Part shown: positions 1 to 9,540 of the stretch, one piece after another | Layout of the letters: every line of letters starts with the position of its first letter | Position numbering within the stretch: position 1 is the first letter of the stretch | Assembly (NCBI GenBank): GCA_910579085.1 | Contig: CAJTRU010000005.1 | Location: forward strand, 36,284 to 100,283 | Origin: an uncultured Lachnospiraceae bacterium | GTDB lineage: Bacteria; Bacillota; Clostridia; Lachnospirales; Lachnospiraceae | DNA: 64,000 nucleotides | Direction of reading: 5' to 3' | The notes under the pieces: generated by a model | Seen by the model: the letters and a program-made list of their open reading frames with translations, nothing else | Database searches by the model: none | Told to the model about the DNA's origin: nothing | Translations under genes and position numbers: made by a program

Positions 1-2
1 GG

Positions 3-104
3 AGGGGGCTTGCAGGCATGGTGTTTGTAGCTGCTGTATCTGCTGCCTGTATTGCAATGATTGTAAATTCATCATATAACCCGTTTTTATATTTTCGTTT
101 TTAA
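3..104 (+). CDS. C-terminal end of an MBOAT-family O-acyltransferase (partial)
   Basis: An open frame enters from the left edge and ends at the TAA at 102-104. Its last residues form a hydrophobic helix followed by SSYNPFLYFRF, the usual carboxy end of AlgI/DltB-like membrane-bound O-acyltransferases in Clostridia. These membrane enzymes pass acyl groups to extracytoplasmic polysaccharide. The next gene encodes a DHHW/AlgX-like protein, the normal partner, which supports the call. Only about 33 codons are visible, so the identification rests on the terminal motif and the neighbour. Confidence 0.6.
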   Translation, partial: RGLAGMVFVAAVSAACIAMIVNSSYNPFLYFRF

Positions 105-159
105 AATTTTTTTTTATGTTATATGGGATTTGCTGGTGTTTGATGCCCTTTCCTGCCTG

Positions 160-186
160 GAGGCTGGTGTAGTGTTTGCCAGCCTC
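160..186 (+). terminator. weak stem-loop after the acyltransferase gene
   Basis: GAGGCTGG (160-167) pairs with CCAGCCTC (179-186) around an 11-base loop. A short T run follows only at 195-199, so it may be a weak terminator or a processing hairpin between this gene and the next. Confidence 0.35.
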
Positions 187-284
187 TGTATGGGTTTTTA
201 TTATGGTGTGCCTGCAGGGATGGAGGCAGCAGGGTGGAAAATACAACTTAATTATTACAGATGGTAAATGGTAGGGAAAATTTT

Positions 285-1487
285 ATGAAGAAGTTAAAAG
301 TATTTATCATAATTGAATTTTGTTTTATCCTGTTTTCCAGTCCAGTAGCAGCATTGTTATTTCCTGATAAAGAATTTTCAGATATGGAGAACAGGGAACT
401 GGCACAGAAACCTGTATTTTCAGGGAAATCATTTTTAGATGGTAGATACCAGGGCAGTTATGGGGAATGGTTAAATGACCAGTTTTTATGGAGGGATGGA
501 TGGTTCTTTGTTGCTACAAATTTGCAGGCAGAATTTGGTAAAAAAGATATTAACGGTGTTTATCTTGGTAAAAATGGCTGTCTTTTAGAAAAATACCAGG
601 AAACAGATTTTGAACAGGAACAGGTGAAGGAAAATATAGGATATCTCTCGGACTTTTTAAATTATGCTGTAAAACATTATGGTAAATCCAGGGTGCATTG
701 CATGATGTTACCATCAAAGGAAGAGGCATTGCCAGACAGTCTTCCAGTGTTTGCAGAACCATTTAACACTGGGGAAGTACTTAAAGGATTAAAGGACAGT
801 CTGGACGAACCAGATGTTTTGCTTGATGCAGGGGAAATATTAAAGAAGCATCAAGAGGAATACATATACTACCGCACTGACCACCACTGGACTACACTTG
901 GGGCATATTATGCATGGACCCAGTTTGCAGAAGCTGCAGGATTGCCTGTGAAGGGGCTGGGATATTACCAGAGGGAAACAGTTTTTACTGAATTTTATGG
1001 CACTACATATAACAAAGCACATATAGGAGTAAAACCAGACAGTGTAGAGCTTTTCCATAACCCAGATGAAAAAGGGATACAGGTGGATATGGATGATGGT
1101 GAGCTTGTGGCAGGTTCTGTGTATTTTCCAGAAGAAGCAGAGAAGGGATTTAATAAGTATAATATATTTTTCTCGAAAAATACATTTAAGATTGTAGTTA
1201 CAACGGAGGCTGGCACAGGGAAAAGCCTTCTGCTGGTTAAGGATTCATTTGCAAATTGTTTTGTCCCATTCTTAGCTGAGGATTATGACCAGATTATAAT
1301 GGTTGACTACCGGTATGGTAAAGTCCCTGTGAAAGATATCATGGAGCAGTATAAAGATATTACTGATGTACTGGTAATGTTTAACACAGAAAAGTTTATG
1401 CAGAATACAAGACTAAGCAAGTTGGCAGACACAGGAAAGGGGGAAACAGGGATGAAAAAGTTTAATTTGGAAGATTTTTTGGAATAG
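285..1487 (+). CDS. DHHW-family exported protein (AlgX/AlgJ-like, MBOAT partner)
   Basis: A 400-residue protein with an N-terminal hydrophobic signal/anchor (residues 5-25). The motif TDHHWTTLGAYYAW lies near residue 200 and KDSFANCF near 320; these are the conserved catalytic-region motifs of the DHHW/SGNH-like acetyltransferase family. Such proteins work outside the membrane with an MBOAT acyltransferase to O-acetylate cell-surface polysaccharide. I chose ATG 285 because GTAGGGA sits just upstream; the in-frame ATG at 261 has no clear ribosome binding site. The partial MBOAT gene directly upstream makes this a two-gene polysaccharide-modification locus. The family call is firm; the polymer modified is unknown. 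Confidence 0.8.
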   Translation: MKKLKVFIIIEFCFILFSSPVAALLFPDKEFSDMENRELAQKPVFSGKSFLDGRYQGSYGEWLNDQFLWRDGWFFVATNLQAEFGKKDINGVYLGKNGCLLEKYQETDFEQEQVKENIGYLSDFLNYAVKHYGKSRVHCMMLPSKEEALPDSLPVFAEPFNTGEVLKGLKDSLDEPDVLLDAGEILKKHQEEYIYYRTDHHWTTLGAYYAWTQFAEAAGLPVKGLGYYQRETVFTEFYGTTYNKAHIGVKPDSVELFHNPDEKGIQVDMDDGELVAGSVYFPEEAEKGFNKYNIFFSKNTFKIVVTTEAGTGKSLLLVKDSFANCFVPFLAEDYDQIIMVDYRYGKVPVKDIMEQYKDITDVLVMFNTEKFMQNTRLSKLADTGKGETGMKKFNLEDFLE

Positions 1488-1808
1488 TGAGAAGATTAAA
1501 AAAACTTTACCTGTCATAAAACTTTTTATAAACCTGTTACGTTGTATAGGTGAAAGGGGATGGTAACAAACAATAATATCCGGACATATGTATTGCTTCA
1601 GGTGTTAAATTTTGTAGTTTTTGCCTGTCTGGATTACCAAATATATTCTGCCATAAGCTTTGGCGTAGCACCACTGCCTGTACATTTTTAGCAGATGTCA
1701 TTAACAATTTATTATGCACAAAGTACTATGGTATTTAACTTCTGAAGTAATAACTTGTAAATCAAATAATTTTTTTAGACACATCTTAGAAAAAAAGGAG
1801 GAAGAGTT
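1488..1808. other. intergenic region, no gene seen
   Basis: About 320 bases of AT-rich DNA with no ORF that has a ribosome binding site. It ends in the GGAGGAAG binding site of the next gene, and may hold that gene's promoter. Confidence 0.5.
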
Positions 1809-2162
1809 ATGGATTTTGATTACATGGAAGAGAAGGCAAAGTTAAAGAAGAAAAATATTATATTTCTGGTAACAGCAGTTGGTTTTTCAGTTCTTTTTAA
1901 AATTGGAATGAGTAATACAGGGAGTTTAAGCTGCATTTTCATGGGTGTGGTGATGGGGCTTTTTTTCTATATTCCTGGCAGGATAAGGGAGTATTTTAAA
2001 ATGGGCTGGTTTATGACAGTTGTAATTTCTGTTATTTTTATATTGGCAATTATATGGTTAAGTGACATTATAGGTGACATAGCATATCTTATAATTTTGC
2101 TTCCTTTTGCTGACATGGGATACAGTATTTATAAACTGATTAAGACAAGAAAGGACATGTAG
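1809..2162 (+). CDS. small four-helix membrane protein of unknown function
   Basis: 117 residues with a charged N-terminus (KAKLKKK) followed by four hydrophobic segments at about 18-34, 40-56, 65-82 and 84-102, and a basic C-terminal tail. AAGGAGGAAGAG lies 8 bases before the ATG. It sits 45 bp upstream of the fused sigma-factor gene on the same strand and is probably co-transcribed with it. I do not recognise the family. A role as a partner or anti-sigma-like membrane component is only suggested by position. Confidence 0.65.
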   Translation: MDFDYMEEKAKLKKKNIIFLVTAVGFSVLFKIGMSNTGSLSCIFMGVVMGLFFYIPGRIREYFKMGWFMTVVISVIFILAIIWLSDIIGDIAYLIILLPFADMGYSIYKLIKTRKDM

Positions 2163-2207
2163 GGTATATATATAAGGGATAATTGTTTTATCTGTTTTGG
2201 AGGGAAA

Positions 2208-4079
2208 ATGGAAAAGATACAGGAAATGGTTCTTGCTGCAAAAAAAGGTGACATGGATGCATTTAGCAGGCTGTATAAAGAAACCTATGAAAGAAATTAT
2301 TATATTGTAATCAAAATGGTAAGGCATGAACAGGATGCAATGGATATATTGCAGGATACATATGTGAAAGTATTCCAGAAGCTGTCTTCATTTAATTATA
2401 GTGGCAGCCAAAGTTTTGCTTCATGGACAAGTAAAATTGCATCTAATACTGCACTGGATTTCCTGCGTAAGAAAAAAATGGTCTTATTTTCAGAACTTAG
2501 TACAGAAGAAGACATCCAAGAGCTGGAATTTGAGGATGAAACGGCCAGAAACCAGCCAGAGCTTGCACTTGACCAGAAAGAAACTGCAAGGATTGTACAT
2601 GAACTTATGGATTGTCTGTCTGAAGAACAGAGGGTTTGTGTTATCCTGCGCTATATAAGACAGATGAAGATTTCGGAAATTGCTATTGAATGTAACTGTT
2701 CTGAAAATACTATTAAAAGCCGACTAAATTATGCAAGGAAACATCTGCTTAGTGAGAAGGAAAGTCTTGAGAAAAAAGGGATTAACCTTTATGGTATTGC
2801 ACCATTTGCATTACTGGATTTGTTGCTGGAAAAAGATGCACAGGCATTTCATGCACCACAAGCAGTAGCAGAGTTGCCAGATGGTATATTAGAAAAAGCA
2901 TTTGGAGGACTGGATGCCATGTCTTATCATGCAAATGATGCCAAAAAAATGGCTGTAAAAGGAATGAAATCTGCAATAGGAAAGTGGAGTGTAGGAAAAA
3001 TTGCTGCAGTTATCATGGTAACAATGGCATTGCTTGGGGCAGGTATTTATTTTCTACAAAAGGAAACGCCAGAAAGCAGAGGAGTAACTACAGATGTAAC
3101 AGCAAGCCCGGATAGCAGGGCAGAGCTGGATTCTGTGCAAACTGTAGAACCAGTGCCATCGGCAGGTAAAGCTTCAAGAACAGAAGAGGATATTTATTAT
3201 GAATACATAAATGAAAAACTGATTCCTGAATATGGGCTGGCAAAGTTAAACCAGGAAGGGGAACTAACATATTACCAAGGGATGGACTCACCAGCATTGG
3301 ATAAGAGAAACCATTGGCTGAAGCCGTCAGGAATCCTGTCTGCTTATATAGAAGATTTAGACCAGGATGGACAGAAAGAGTTATTTGTCCTTTATTGGAA
3401 GAAAAAGAAAGATAAATATTTTGCCCATAAACTGATGGGAGAAGTTTATGAACAGGATGAAGGAAGTGTTATCTGCAGGGACAGTGTGGCTATTTCAGGG
3501 CTAGGTTATGACTGGAATGAGTTTTATGACATTGTGGGGAATTTCATTGTGGCAGATATGGCTGGAGGAAAAAATAAATATCTTCTATTTGCGCAATATG
3601 ACAATAAATCCTTTTTTGCAGATGGGCATATCCAGGGGATGTGTTCTATGGAATATAAGGATGGCAGGCTGAAAAAAGTACAGGAAGTACTCCAGACAGC
3701 AGGGGGAAGTGATGCTTTCACTTACACAGGATATAGCTACAAAGAAGGAAAATGTGAAGAGGAACTGATATATGATATGTATGGAGATGCAGGGGTTGCT
3801 GCTACTTATGATACAGTAGAGGAAGCATTTACAAAATACTTTAAAAGAGAAAAGCTGGACGTCACTGAAATTGTTAAATGCCATGAATCCTATATTGATA
3901 AAATTGGCTGGGAAGCAGGATTTCTGGATAGCTTTAAAAATACAAAAGGTGCAACATTAATTTGTACATTGAATGGATGGATGAGGCACATCAGTGGAGA
4001 TGAACCAGAAAGTAAAGCAAAGTATTATTTGACAGGGAAGGATAAAACAAAGATTAGGAAACATATTATAAAAAAATAG
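2208..4079 (+). CDS. ECF-type sigma factor fused to a transmembrane helix and extracellular domain
   Basis: 623 residues. The N-terminal 185 residues are a complete sigma-70 family ECF core: region 2 at about 15-90 (DAMDILQDTYVKVFQKL) and region 4 at about 135-180 (CNCSENTIKSRLNYARK). A linker runs into one transmembrane helix at about 264-285, then a Ser/Thr/Pro-rich stretch and a roughly 300-residue domain I do not recognise. Ordinary ECF sigma factors are about 170-200 residues, so this one is tethered to the membrane by its own C-terminal extension. TTGGAGGGAAA precedes the ATG. It lies between a small membrane protein and two secreted proteins, which may be its targets or signal partners. 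Confidence 0.85.
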   Translation: MEKIQEMVLAAKKGDMDAFSRLYKETYERNYYIVIKMVRHEQDAMDILQDTYVKVFQKLSSFNYSGSQSFASWTSKIASNTALDFLRKKKMVLFSELSTEEDIQELEFEDETARNQPELALDQKETARIVHELMDCLSEEQRVCVILRYIRQMKISEIAIECNCSENTIKSRLNYARKHLLSEKESLEKKGINLYGIAPFALLDLLLEKDAQAFHAPQAVAELPDGILEKAFGGLDAMSYHANDAKKMAVKGMKSAIGKWSVGKIAAVIMVTMALLGAGIYFLQKETPESRGVTTDVTASPDSRAELDSVQTVEPVPSAGKASRTEEDIYYEYINEKLIPEYGLAKLNQEGELTYYQGMDSPALDKRNHWLKPSGILSAYIEDLDQDGQKELFVLYWKKKKDKYFAHKLMGEVYEQDEGSVICRDSVAISGLGYDWNEFYDIVGNFIVADMAGGKNKYLLFAQYDNKSFFADGHIQGMCSMEYKDGRLKKVQEVLQTAGGSDAFTYTGYSYKEGKCEEELIYDMYGDAGVAATYDTVEEAFTKYFKREKLDVTEIVKCHESYIDKIGWEAGFLDSFKNTKGATLICTLNGWMRHISGDEPESKAKYYLTGKDKTKIRKHIIKK

Positions 4080-4158
4080 CATATAAAGAGTTGTAAGTAA
4101 TCCCTTGGGTAGTTCATGGATTAAAATGATAAAATTATTTTGACAGGAGGAAGAGTTT

Positions 4159-5643
4159 ATGAAGATAAGAAAATTATTACCAATGTTGCTGCTGGCAGTC
4201 TGTATGCAGGTGATATTTCTGCTCCCACAGAAAGCATATGCATCTGAAATGATACCAGTGACACCAAATGAAACTTTTTATGGGACATTGGAAACTGCTG
4301 ACACAGCGCATTATTATTCATTTACTGTTGATAAGCAGGGGTATTTTAATATTGATTTTTCAGTTGAAGATACCACAGCAGATACAAAAGACGGCTGGAA
4401 AGTGGAATTATACAATGAGGATACAGGACAGTGTATTTATTCAGAGGTTCTCACTTCCAATACAGTATTGCCAACATTCAATTTTAAGAAAGGGACAAAA
4501 TTGTATCTTTCAGTGTCAGGGGAATATTTTATTTATGCTTCGGATGTGCCAGTTGGACAGCGGTATTCAGTTAATATAAAGACTGTTGAAGATAAAAGCT
4601 GGGAACAGGAAGGCAATGATACTGCAGATACCTCCACACCGGTTGTTGCTGGCAAAACTTACAATGGAAACCTGTACTGGTATAATGATGTGGATTATTA
4701 CAAATACAAGGTTGACCATTTTGGCTATTTTAATATAGACTTTTCTGTGGCAGATGTTACAGTAGATACAATGGATGGCTGGAAAGTGGAATTATATAAT
4801 GCAGCTACAGGAAAGTGCATTTATTCAAACATGCTGACAACAAATGCAACCCTGCCACCATTCAATTTTAAGAAAGGGACAGAACTGTATATTGCCATAT
4901 CAGAGGACTATTTTATCTATACTAATGAAGTACCAGTCTGGCAGCAATATTCAATTAATATAAAGACTGTGGAGGATAAGAGCTGGGAACAGGAAAGCCT
5001 TGTAAGCAGTGATGAATCATGGAGCATCAGAAGCAAAAGTGCCACTGCTATTTCTTTAGGGAAAAAATATAATGGGAATATGTGTGTGGCTGATGATAAC
5101 GACCTTTATAAATTCAGTATAGATAAAAATGGATATGTAACAGTAAAGTTCGACCCGAATGATGTGGAATCTAACACTGGTGAAGGTTATGTTGTTAATA
5201 TACTTACCAAAACAGGGACAAAAGTATCAGAAAATGTTGTAAAATCTGTTGCAAACATAAAAATATATTTGAAAAAAGGCACATATTATATTGAAATATC
5301 AAGAAGAAGCAGTTCCTCCCCATTGTTAAAAAGGTATATTGTATCTGCAACCCATAAAGCAAAGATACCTGCAAAAGTTTCTTTAATTAAGAAGAAGGGC
5401 ACGATAGTGTCCTGGAAAAAGATATCAGATGCAGATGGATATGAAATATGTTATGCAACAAACAAAAATTTCAAAAAAGCGACAAAAATTTCATTGGAAA
5501 AAGCAGATATAAATTCCTATGAAATATATGGATTACAGGAGGGGAAGACATATTATGTGAGGGTGCGTGCATATAAAAATGCAGGTGCTGGCACAAAGGT
5601 ATATGGTGGATGGAGCAGTACGGTTAAGGTGAAGAGAAGGTAG
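4159..5643 (+). CDS. secreted protein with duplicated beta-sandwich modules and a fibronectin type III-like C-terminus
   Basis: 494 residues with a signal peptide (1-28, ending in AYA). Two modules of about 115 residues, at about 35-150 and 155-270, are clearly duplicated: both contain GYFNIDFSV, DGWKVELYN and KTVEDKSWEQE. They resemble bacterial pre-peptidase C-terminal-type domains. A third diverged module follows, then a fibronectin type III-like domain (VSWKKISDADGYEI, YYVRVRAYKNAG) at about 405-494. There is no LPXTG motif, so it is probably released or held non-covalently. GGAGGAAGAG precedes the ATG. A similarly exported gene follows only 16 bp downstream, suggesting an operon. Confidence 0.75.
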   Translation: MKIRKLLPMLLLAVCMQVIFLLPQKAYASEMIPVTPNETFYGTLETADTAHYYSFTVDKQGYFNIDFSVEDTTADTKDGWKVELYNEDTGQCIYSEVLTSNTVLPTFNFKKGTKLYLSVSGEYFIYASDVPVGQRYSVNIKTVEDKSWEQEGNDTADTSTPVVAGKTYNGNLYWYNDVDYYKYKVDHFGYFNIDFSVADVTVDTMDGWKVELYNAATGKCIYSNMLTTNATLPPFNFKKGTELYIAISEDYFIYTNEVPVWQQYSINIKTVEDKSWEQESLVSSDESWSIRSKSATAISLGKKYNGNMCVADDNDLYKFSIDKNGYVTVKFDPNDVESNTGEGYVVNILTKTGTKVSENVVKSVANIKIYLKKGTYYIEISRRSSSSPLLKRYIVSATHKAKIPAKVSLIKKKGTIVSWKKISDADGYEICYATNKNFKKATKISLEKADINSYEIYGLQEGKTYYVRVRAYKNAGAGTKVYGGWSSTVKVKRR

Positions 5644-5659
5644 AAAAGGGGGCAATAAT

Positions 5660-8600
5660 ATGAAGAAAAAAATATTGGCAGTGTTACTTTCATTTTGCAT
5701 AATCACTGGTTCTATCATATACCCATCAAGGGTACAGGCAGAAAATGAAAATGCAGGTGCAGATATGGTTATAGCAGAAGATACAGCAGCAGAGAATTAT
5801 ATTGGTCTGGATGCAGAATACCATACACAGGAACAGATTAGGGAATACTGCAGAAACCATCCAGTAAAAGACATGGAAGCAGAATATGTTACAGAACCAT
5901 CAGTTACAATACCATATGCATTAGGGGAGATGACAAAGGAAACATTGCAAGATGCACAAAATATGCAAAACATTTACAGGTATATAGCAGGTGTCCCAGA
6001 AGTTATTGTTACAGATAAGGCACAAAACTACGCCCAGGCAGCAGCTTTAGTAACGGCGGTTAACAGAAAATTATCACATACAGCTGCACATCCTGAAGGA
6101 ATGAGTGATGAAATGTTTGATTTGGCGTCTTATGGTACATTTAATTGTAACCTGGCAGCGCTGGATAATAAATTATCCAGTACCGTTACTGCATGGATGC
6201 TTGAAATAAATGGTGATGCTGATTTCGGGCACAGACGCCAGGTTTTAGATTATTATAGCAACGAAACTGGTTTTGGTCTTGCGCAGTCTGTAAGCGGGGG
6301 ATATTATTCTTCAGTTTATGTAAATGCCTATCTTGAAGAAGACAGGGTTATATCTTATCCGGGACAGAACCAGCCGCTTGAATATTTTGGGACAGGCTAT
6401 GCATGGACAGTAGTAATACCTGGGAAAGTTGATAAGTCCAAAGTTAATGTCTGCCTGACTGATACGCAAACAGGAAATGCATGGATTTTTAATGAAAATA
6501 CTGGTAATCTCCGTTTAGATATTAGTGGTACTAAAAGTGCATGTGCAATATTTTACCCACAAAATATTAACTACAGGGATGGGGATAAATATAGAGTTGA
6601 AATAACAGGGATTGATAATCCAATTTCATATGAAGTCAATATGTTTCTTTTAGAAGATGCTGTACCACTTAAGTCAATCAGGTTTTCAATGGCTGCCTAT
6701 TACCCATCCGTAGGGGAGGATGGATATATTTGCAAGCTGAAGTATACACCAGAAAATGCAACAAACAAGATTGTGACATGGACATCTTCGGATTCCAGCA
6801 TAGCTGAACCGGTATGGTCCGGGACTACTACATGCAGGGTTATTGCCAAAAAAGAGGGAACAGCAATTATAACTGCAACATCGGATGATGGCGGACATAC
6901 AGCCTCTATTGAGATTAATGTAAGACCAAAGGCAGATGCTGTAACCCTTAATGCAGATGATATTACAATAGGTGTGGGACAGTCTTTTTTGCTTGAAGGC
7001 ACTGCATCTTCGGCAGAAGCAAAAGATACAGTATTTTATAAAAATGATTATGATAAAAATATTATATCAATGGAAGATACAACGCTTTTAAGAGTTATAA
7101 AAATAACAGGGAAGGAAACTGGTGAAACTTATATTACTGCATATGCAGATTCTAACCATGATGCCCAGGCTGTCTGCCATGTTAAAGTTGTAGAGCCTGT
7201 TTATACAACAGAACTGCGTCTGGATAAAACAGAAGCAGAAATTATATCAGATGATTATTTCCAGTTAAATGCTTTACACAGTCCATCCAATGTAACATGC
7301 AAAGATATAGAATGGTCATCAAATGATACAAATGTTGCAAGGGTAGAAAATGGGAAAGTAACAGCAGCAGGCAATTCACCGGGTAAAGCTATAATTACGG
7401 CTAAAGCCTCAGATGGCAGTGGAAAGGAGGCAAAGTGCATGGTAACTGTATACTGGGAATATGAAAAAGCAGCAGCCTCGGTAGTATTGTCATATTATTC
7501 TGATAAAGTAACTTTAAGAAACAGTTCTGGCTGTGAGTATTCCATGGATAAAGAAAACTGGCAGGATTCCAATGAGTTTACTAATCTTGAACCGGACCAT
7601 GAATATACATTTTATTCACGTAAAAAAGCAAGCGGTTATTTCAAAGCAGGTGAGATAAGCGAAGGGACAACAGTGAGGACACGGCCGAAAGCATCCCAAA
7701 AACCAGAAGCAACAAAGAAACCAGAAACAACAAAAATTCCAGAATCAGATGCAGGAGCAACAAAGCCGCCAGTTGTGGCAATAAATAATTGTAAACATAC
7801 TAATACCATGATATATGGGGCTTTAAGAGCAACATGTACTGATAAAGGTTATACAGGTAATATTTACTGTACAGACTGTGGAGCAATGGTAGCAGAAGGA
7901 AATGATATAGCAGCATTAGGACATGATTATACTGAAAAGATAACAAAAAAAACATCTGAATCAGAGGAAGGGATTACAACATACACTTGTAGCAGATGTG
8001 GGGATTCTTATACCAAAACAGTGCCAAAACTTTCAGAAAATTCTGTGACAGAGAAAGAAGAATCTGGGAAAGACAATCCGAAAGAAAGCATTTTTAGAAT
8101 TGAAAATGGTGTCTTAAAATCCTACCATGGCAAAAGTAAATCAGTTATAATTCCAAAAGGAGTAAAAGAAATTGGCACAAAGGCTTTTTACCAGAATAAG
8201 ACGATAGAAAAAGTTACTATTCCAACGAGTGTAAAAAAGATTGGAAATTATGCGTTTTCAGAAAGCGGGCTCACAAATGTGGTTATACCAAAGGGTGTAA
8301 CAGTTATTGGGAAATATGCTTTTAGTGGATGCAGGAAATTAAAGAGTGTGACAATTCCAAACAGTGTAAGGACTATAGGCAGTTCTGCCTTTGGTGGGTC
8401 TGGTTTAAAGAAGGTAAGTGTACCAGAAGGTGTAAAGAAAATGGGAAGTATGGTTTTTATTGCCTGTGATAACCTGGAAAGTGTATCGCTTCCAGGCAGC
8501 CTGAAAAAAATACCAGACCAGGCTTTTGCACATTCGGCAAATTTAAAGAAAGTAATTATTAAAAAAGGCTGTACTACAATTGGCAGCCATGCCTTTTGGT

Positions 8601-8692
8601 ATTGCATTAAACTGAAAAAGCTGACACTTCCAAAAGGGGTGAAAAACATTAAAGAACGTGCCTTCTTAGATACTGCAATTAATAAGATATAG
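5660..8692 (+). CDS. secreted CAP/Ig-like/BspA-repeat surface protein, 3' end replaced by an IS insertion
   Basis: 1010 residues. Domains in order: signal peptide (1-27); a CAP/SCP-like domain (about 110-240); bacterial Ig-like BIG_2 modules (about 335-420, 425-510, 515-600, each with the WSS/TSSD...ATASDG pattern); a Thr/Pro/Lys-rich linker (about 675-705); a cysteine-rich stretch with two CxxC pairs (about 715-790); and BspA-type leucine-rich repeats (about 820-1010; IPKGV, IGxxAFxxC, LKKVTIP). The TAG stop at 8690-8692 belongs to the inserted element, not to the gene. The original frame resumes at 9590 and gives 94 more residues. The current product lacks the end of the repeat domain but may still fold. 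Confidence 0.85.
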   Translation: MKKKILAVLLSFCIITGSIIYPSRVQAENENAGADMVIAEDTAAENYIGLDAEYHTQEQIREYCRNHPVKDMEAEYVTEPSVTIPYALGEMTKETLQDAQNMQNIYRYIAGVPEVIVTDKAQNYAQAAALVTAVNRKLSHTAAHPEGMSDEMFDLASYGTFNCNLAALDNKLSSTVTAWMLEINGDADFGHRRQVLDYYSNETGFGLAQSVSGGYYSSVYVNAYLEEDRVISYPGQNQPLEYFGTGYAWTVVIPGKVDKSKVNVCLTDTQTGNAWIFNENTGNLRLDISGTKSACAIFYPQNINYRDGDKYRVEITGIDNPISYEVNMFLLEDAVPLKSIRFSMAAYYPSVGEDGYICKLKYTPENATNKIVTWTSSDSSIAEPVWSGTTTCRVIAKKEGTAIITATSDDGGHTASIEINVRPKADAVTLNADDITIGVGQSFLLEGTASSAEAKDTVFYKNDYDKNIISMEDTTLLRVIKITGKETGETYITAYADSNHDAQAVCHVKVVEPVYTTELRLDKTEAEIISDDYFQLNALHSPSNVTCKDIEWSSNDTNVARVENGKVTAAGNSPGKAIITAKASDGSGKEAKCMVTVYWEYEKAAASVVLSYYSDKVTLRNSSGCEYSMDKENWQDSNEFTNLEPDHEYTFYSRKKASGYFKAGEISEGTTVRTRPKASQKPEATKKPETTKIPESDAGATKPPVVAINNCKHTNTMIYGALRATCTDKGYTGNIYCTDCGAMVAEGNDIAALGHDYTEKITKKTSESEEGITTYTCSRCGDSYTKTVPKLSENSVTEKEESGKDNPKESIFRIENGVLKSYHGKSKSVIIPKGVKEIGTKAFYQNKTIEKVTIPTSVKKIGNYAFSESGLTNVVIPKGVTVIGKYAFSGCRKLKSVTIPNSVRTIGSSAFGGSGLKKVSVPEGVKKMGSMVFIACDNLESVSLPGSLKKIPDQAFAHSANLKKVIIKKGCTTIGSHAFWYCIKLKKLTLPKGVKNIKERAFLDTAINKI

Positions 8693-9286
8693 TCATTCAA
8701 CTTGAAAAAAGGAATAAATAGCGTCATCAAGAGAAGAAAAATTATGAAGAAAATTCCGAAGAAACTTTTTCATATTAGCCCATACCTTTTCAATAGGATT
8801 CAATTCTGGAGAATATGGCGGAAGAAATATCAATGTTATATTATTATTTCCAGCAATTTCATTCAGCTGTTTTTTTCGGTGAAAAGACGCATTATCCATA
8901 ACAATAACTGCATTCTTAGGAAGTCCAGGCAAAAGAATTTCTTCAAACCATCTCTCAAAAAACTCACCAGTCATTGTAGTACCATACTGCATTGGTGCAA
9001 TTATTTGTTTTCCGTATTTTGCAGCAATAATATTTGTACGTTTAAATTTTCTTCCTTTTATTTTGCCGTAAACCTTCTTCCCTCTTTCTGAATAAGCATA
9101 TTCACGATACAAATAACTATTAATTCCTGTTTCATCAATATATACAATATTTTCTTTATTGATATCTGCTGTTTTCTCAAGGTATTCCTTTACCTGTCCT
9201 TCTTTTTGCTCATAATAATGCAGTGTCTTTTTTTTCGTGTTATTCCAAGTCTTTTTATTGCTTTCCTTACTGCTTCCGTACTGCAT
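8693..9286 (-). CDS. IS630 transposase, DDE catalytic ORF B (made by frameshift)
   Basis: The open frame covers 8693-9286, but the productive part begins at the A8 tract around 9235. All three acidic catalytic residues are visible: Asp in VYIDETGINS, Asp in IVMDNASFH, and Glu in PELNPIEKVWANMK. Joined to ORF A by a -1 type slip on the A8 run (codons change from CGA AAA AAA AGA to AAA AAA AAG ACA), it gives one transposase of about 300 residues, the usual IS630 length. The TGA stop lies inside the terminal inverted repeat. Slippage on an A tract is common in IS transposases, so the element may be active. Confidence 0.88.
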   Translation of the reverse strand: MQYGSSKESNKKTWNNTKKKTLHYYEQKEGQVKEYLEKTADINKENIVYIDETGINSYLYREYAYSERGKKVYGKIKGRKFKRTNIIAAKYGKQIIAPMQYGTTMTGEFFERWFEEILLPGLPKNAVIVMDNASFHRKKQLNEIAGNNNITLIFLPPYSPELNPIEKVWANMKKFLRNFLHNFSSLDDAIYSFFQVE

Positions 9287-9540
9287 CCAAACTCTTCTGC
9301 AGTCTCTTTTAAAAAAGCATCTGGGTTTTCTTCTAAAAACGATACCAGTTTTTCCGGATCAATTTTTTTAAACCCTCTTTTTAACGGTTTATTTGATAAA
9401 TCACCTGTTTCCTTATATTTTTTAACCCACTGGCTTATTGTATTTATTCCTGCACCAAATATTTCACTTGTTTCTTTTAATGTATGTCCTGATTTATAAT
9501 ATTTTACTGCTCTTTCTCTTAAATCTTTACTGTAACTCAT
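9190..9540 (-). CDS. IS630 transposase, N-terminal DNA-binding ORF A
   Basis: 116 residues. Two helix-turn-helix segments are visible: SYSKDLRERAVKYYKSG...FGAGINTISQWVKKY (1-40) and EEFGCSTEAVRKAIKRLG (80-98), as in IS630 transposases that bind the terminal repeats. The frame runs into an A8 tract (minus strand, 9235-9228), after which the catalytic frame is entered by a one-base slip. On its own this ORF gives only the DNA-binding half. Confidence 0.88.
   Translation of the reverse strand: MSYSKDLRERAVKYYKSGHTLKETSEIFGAGINTISQWVKKYKETGDLSNKPLKRGFKKIDPEKLVSFLEENPDAFLKETAEEFGCSTEAVRKAIKRLGITRKKRHCIIMSKKKDR

Noticed and set aside
4268..4579. 103-codon frame inside the secreted protein gene
   Set aside because: Out-of-frame shadow of a well-supported gene with signal peptide and duplicated domains.
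8248..8730. 160-codon minus-strand frame inside the leucine-rich repeat region
   Set aside because: Antisense shadow of a repetitive coding region; low-complexity Phe/Pro-rich product and no ribosome binding site.
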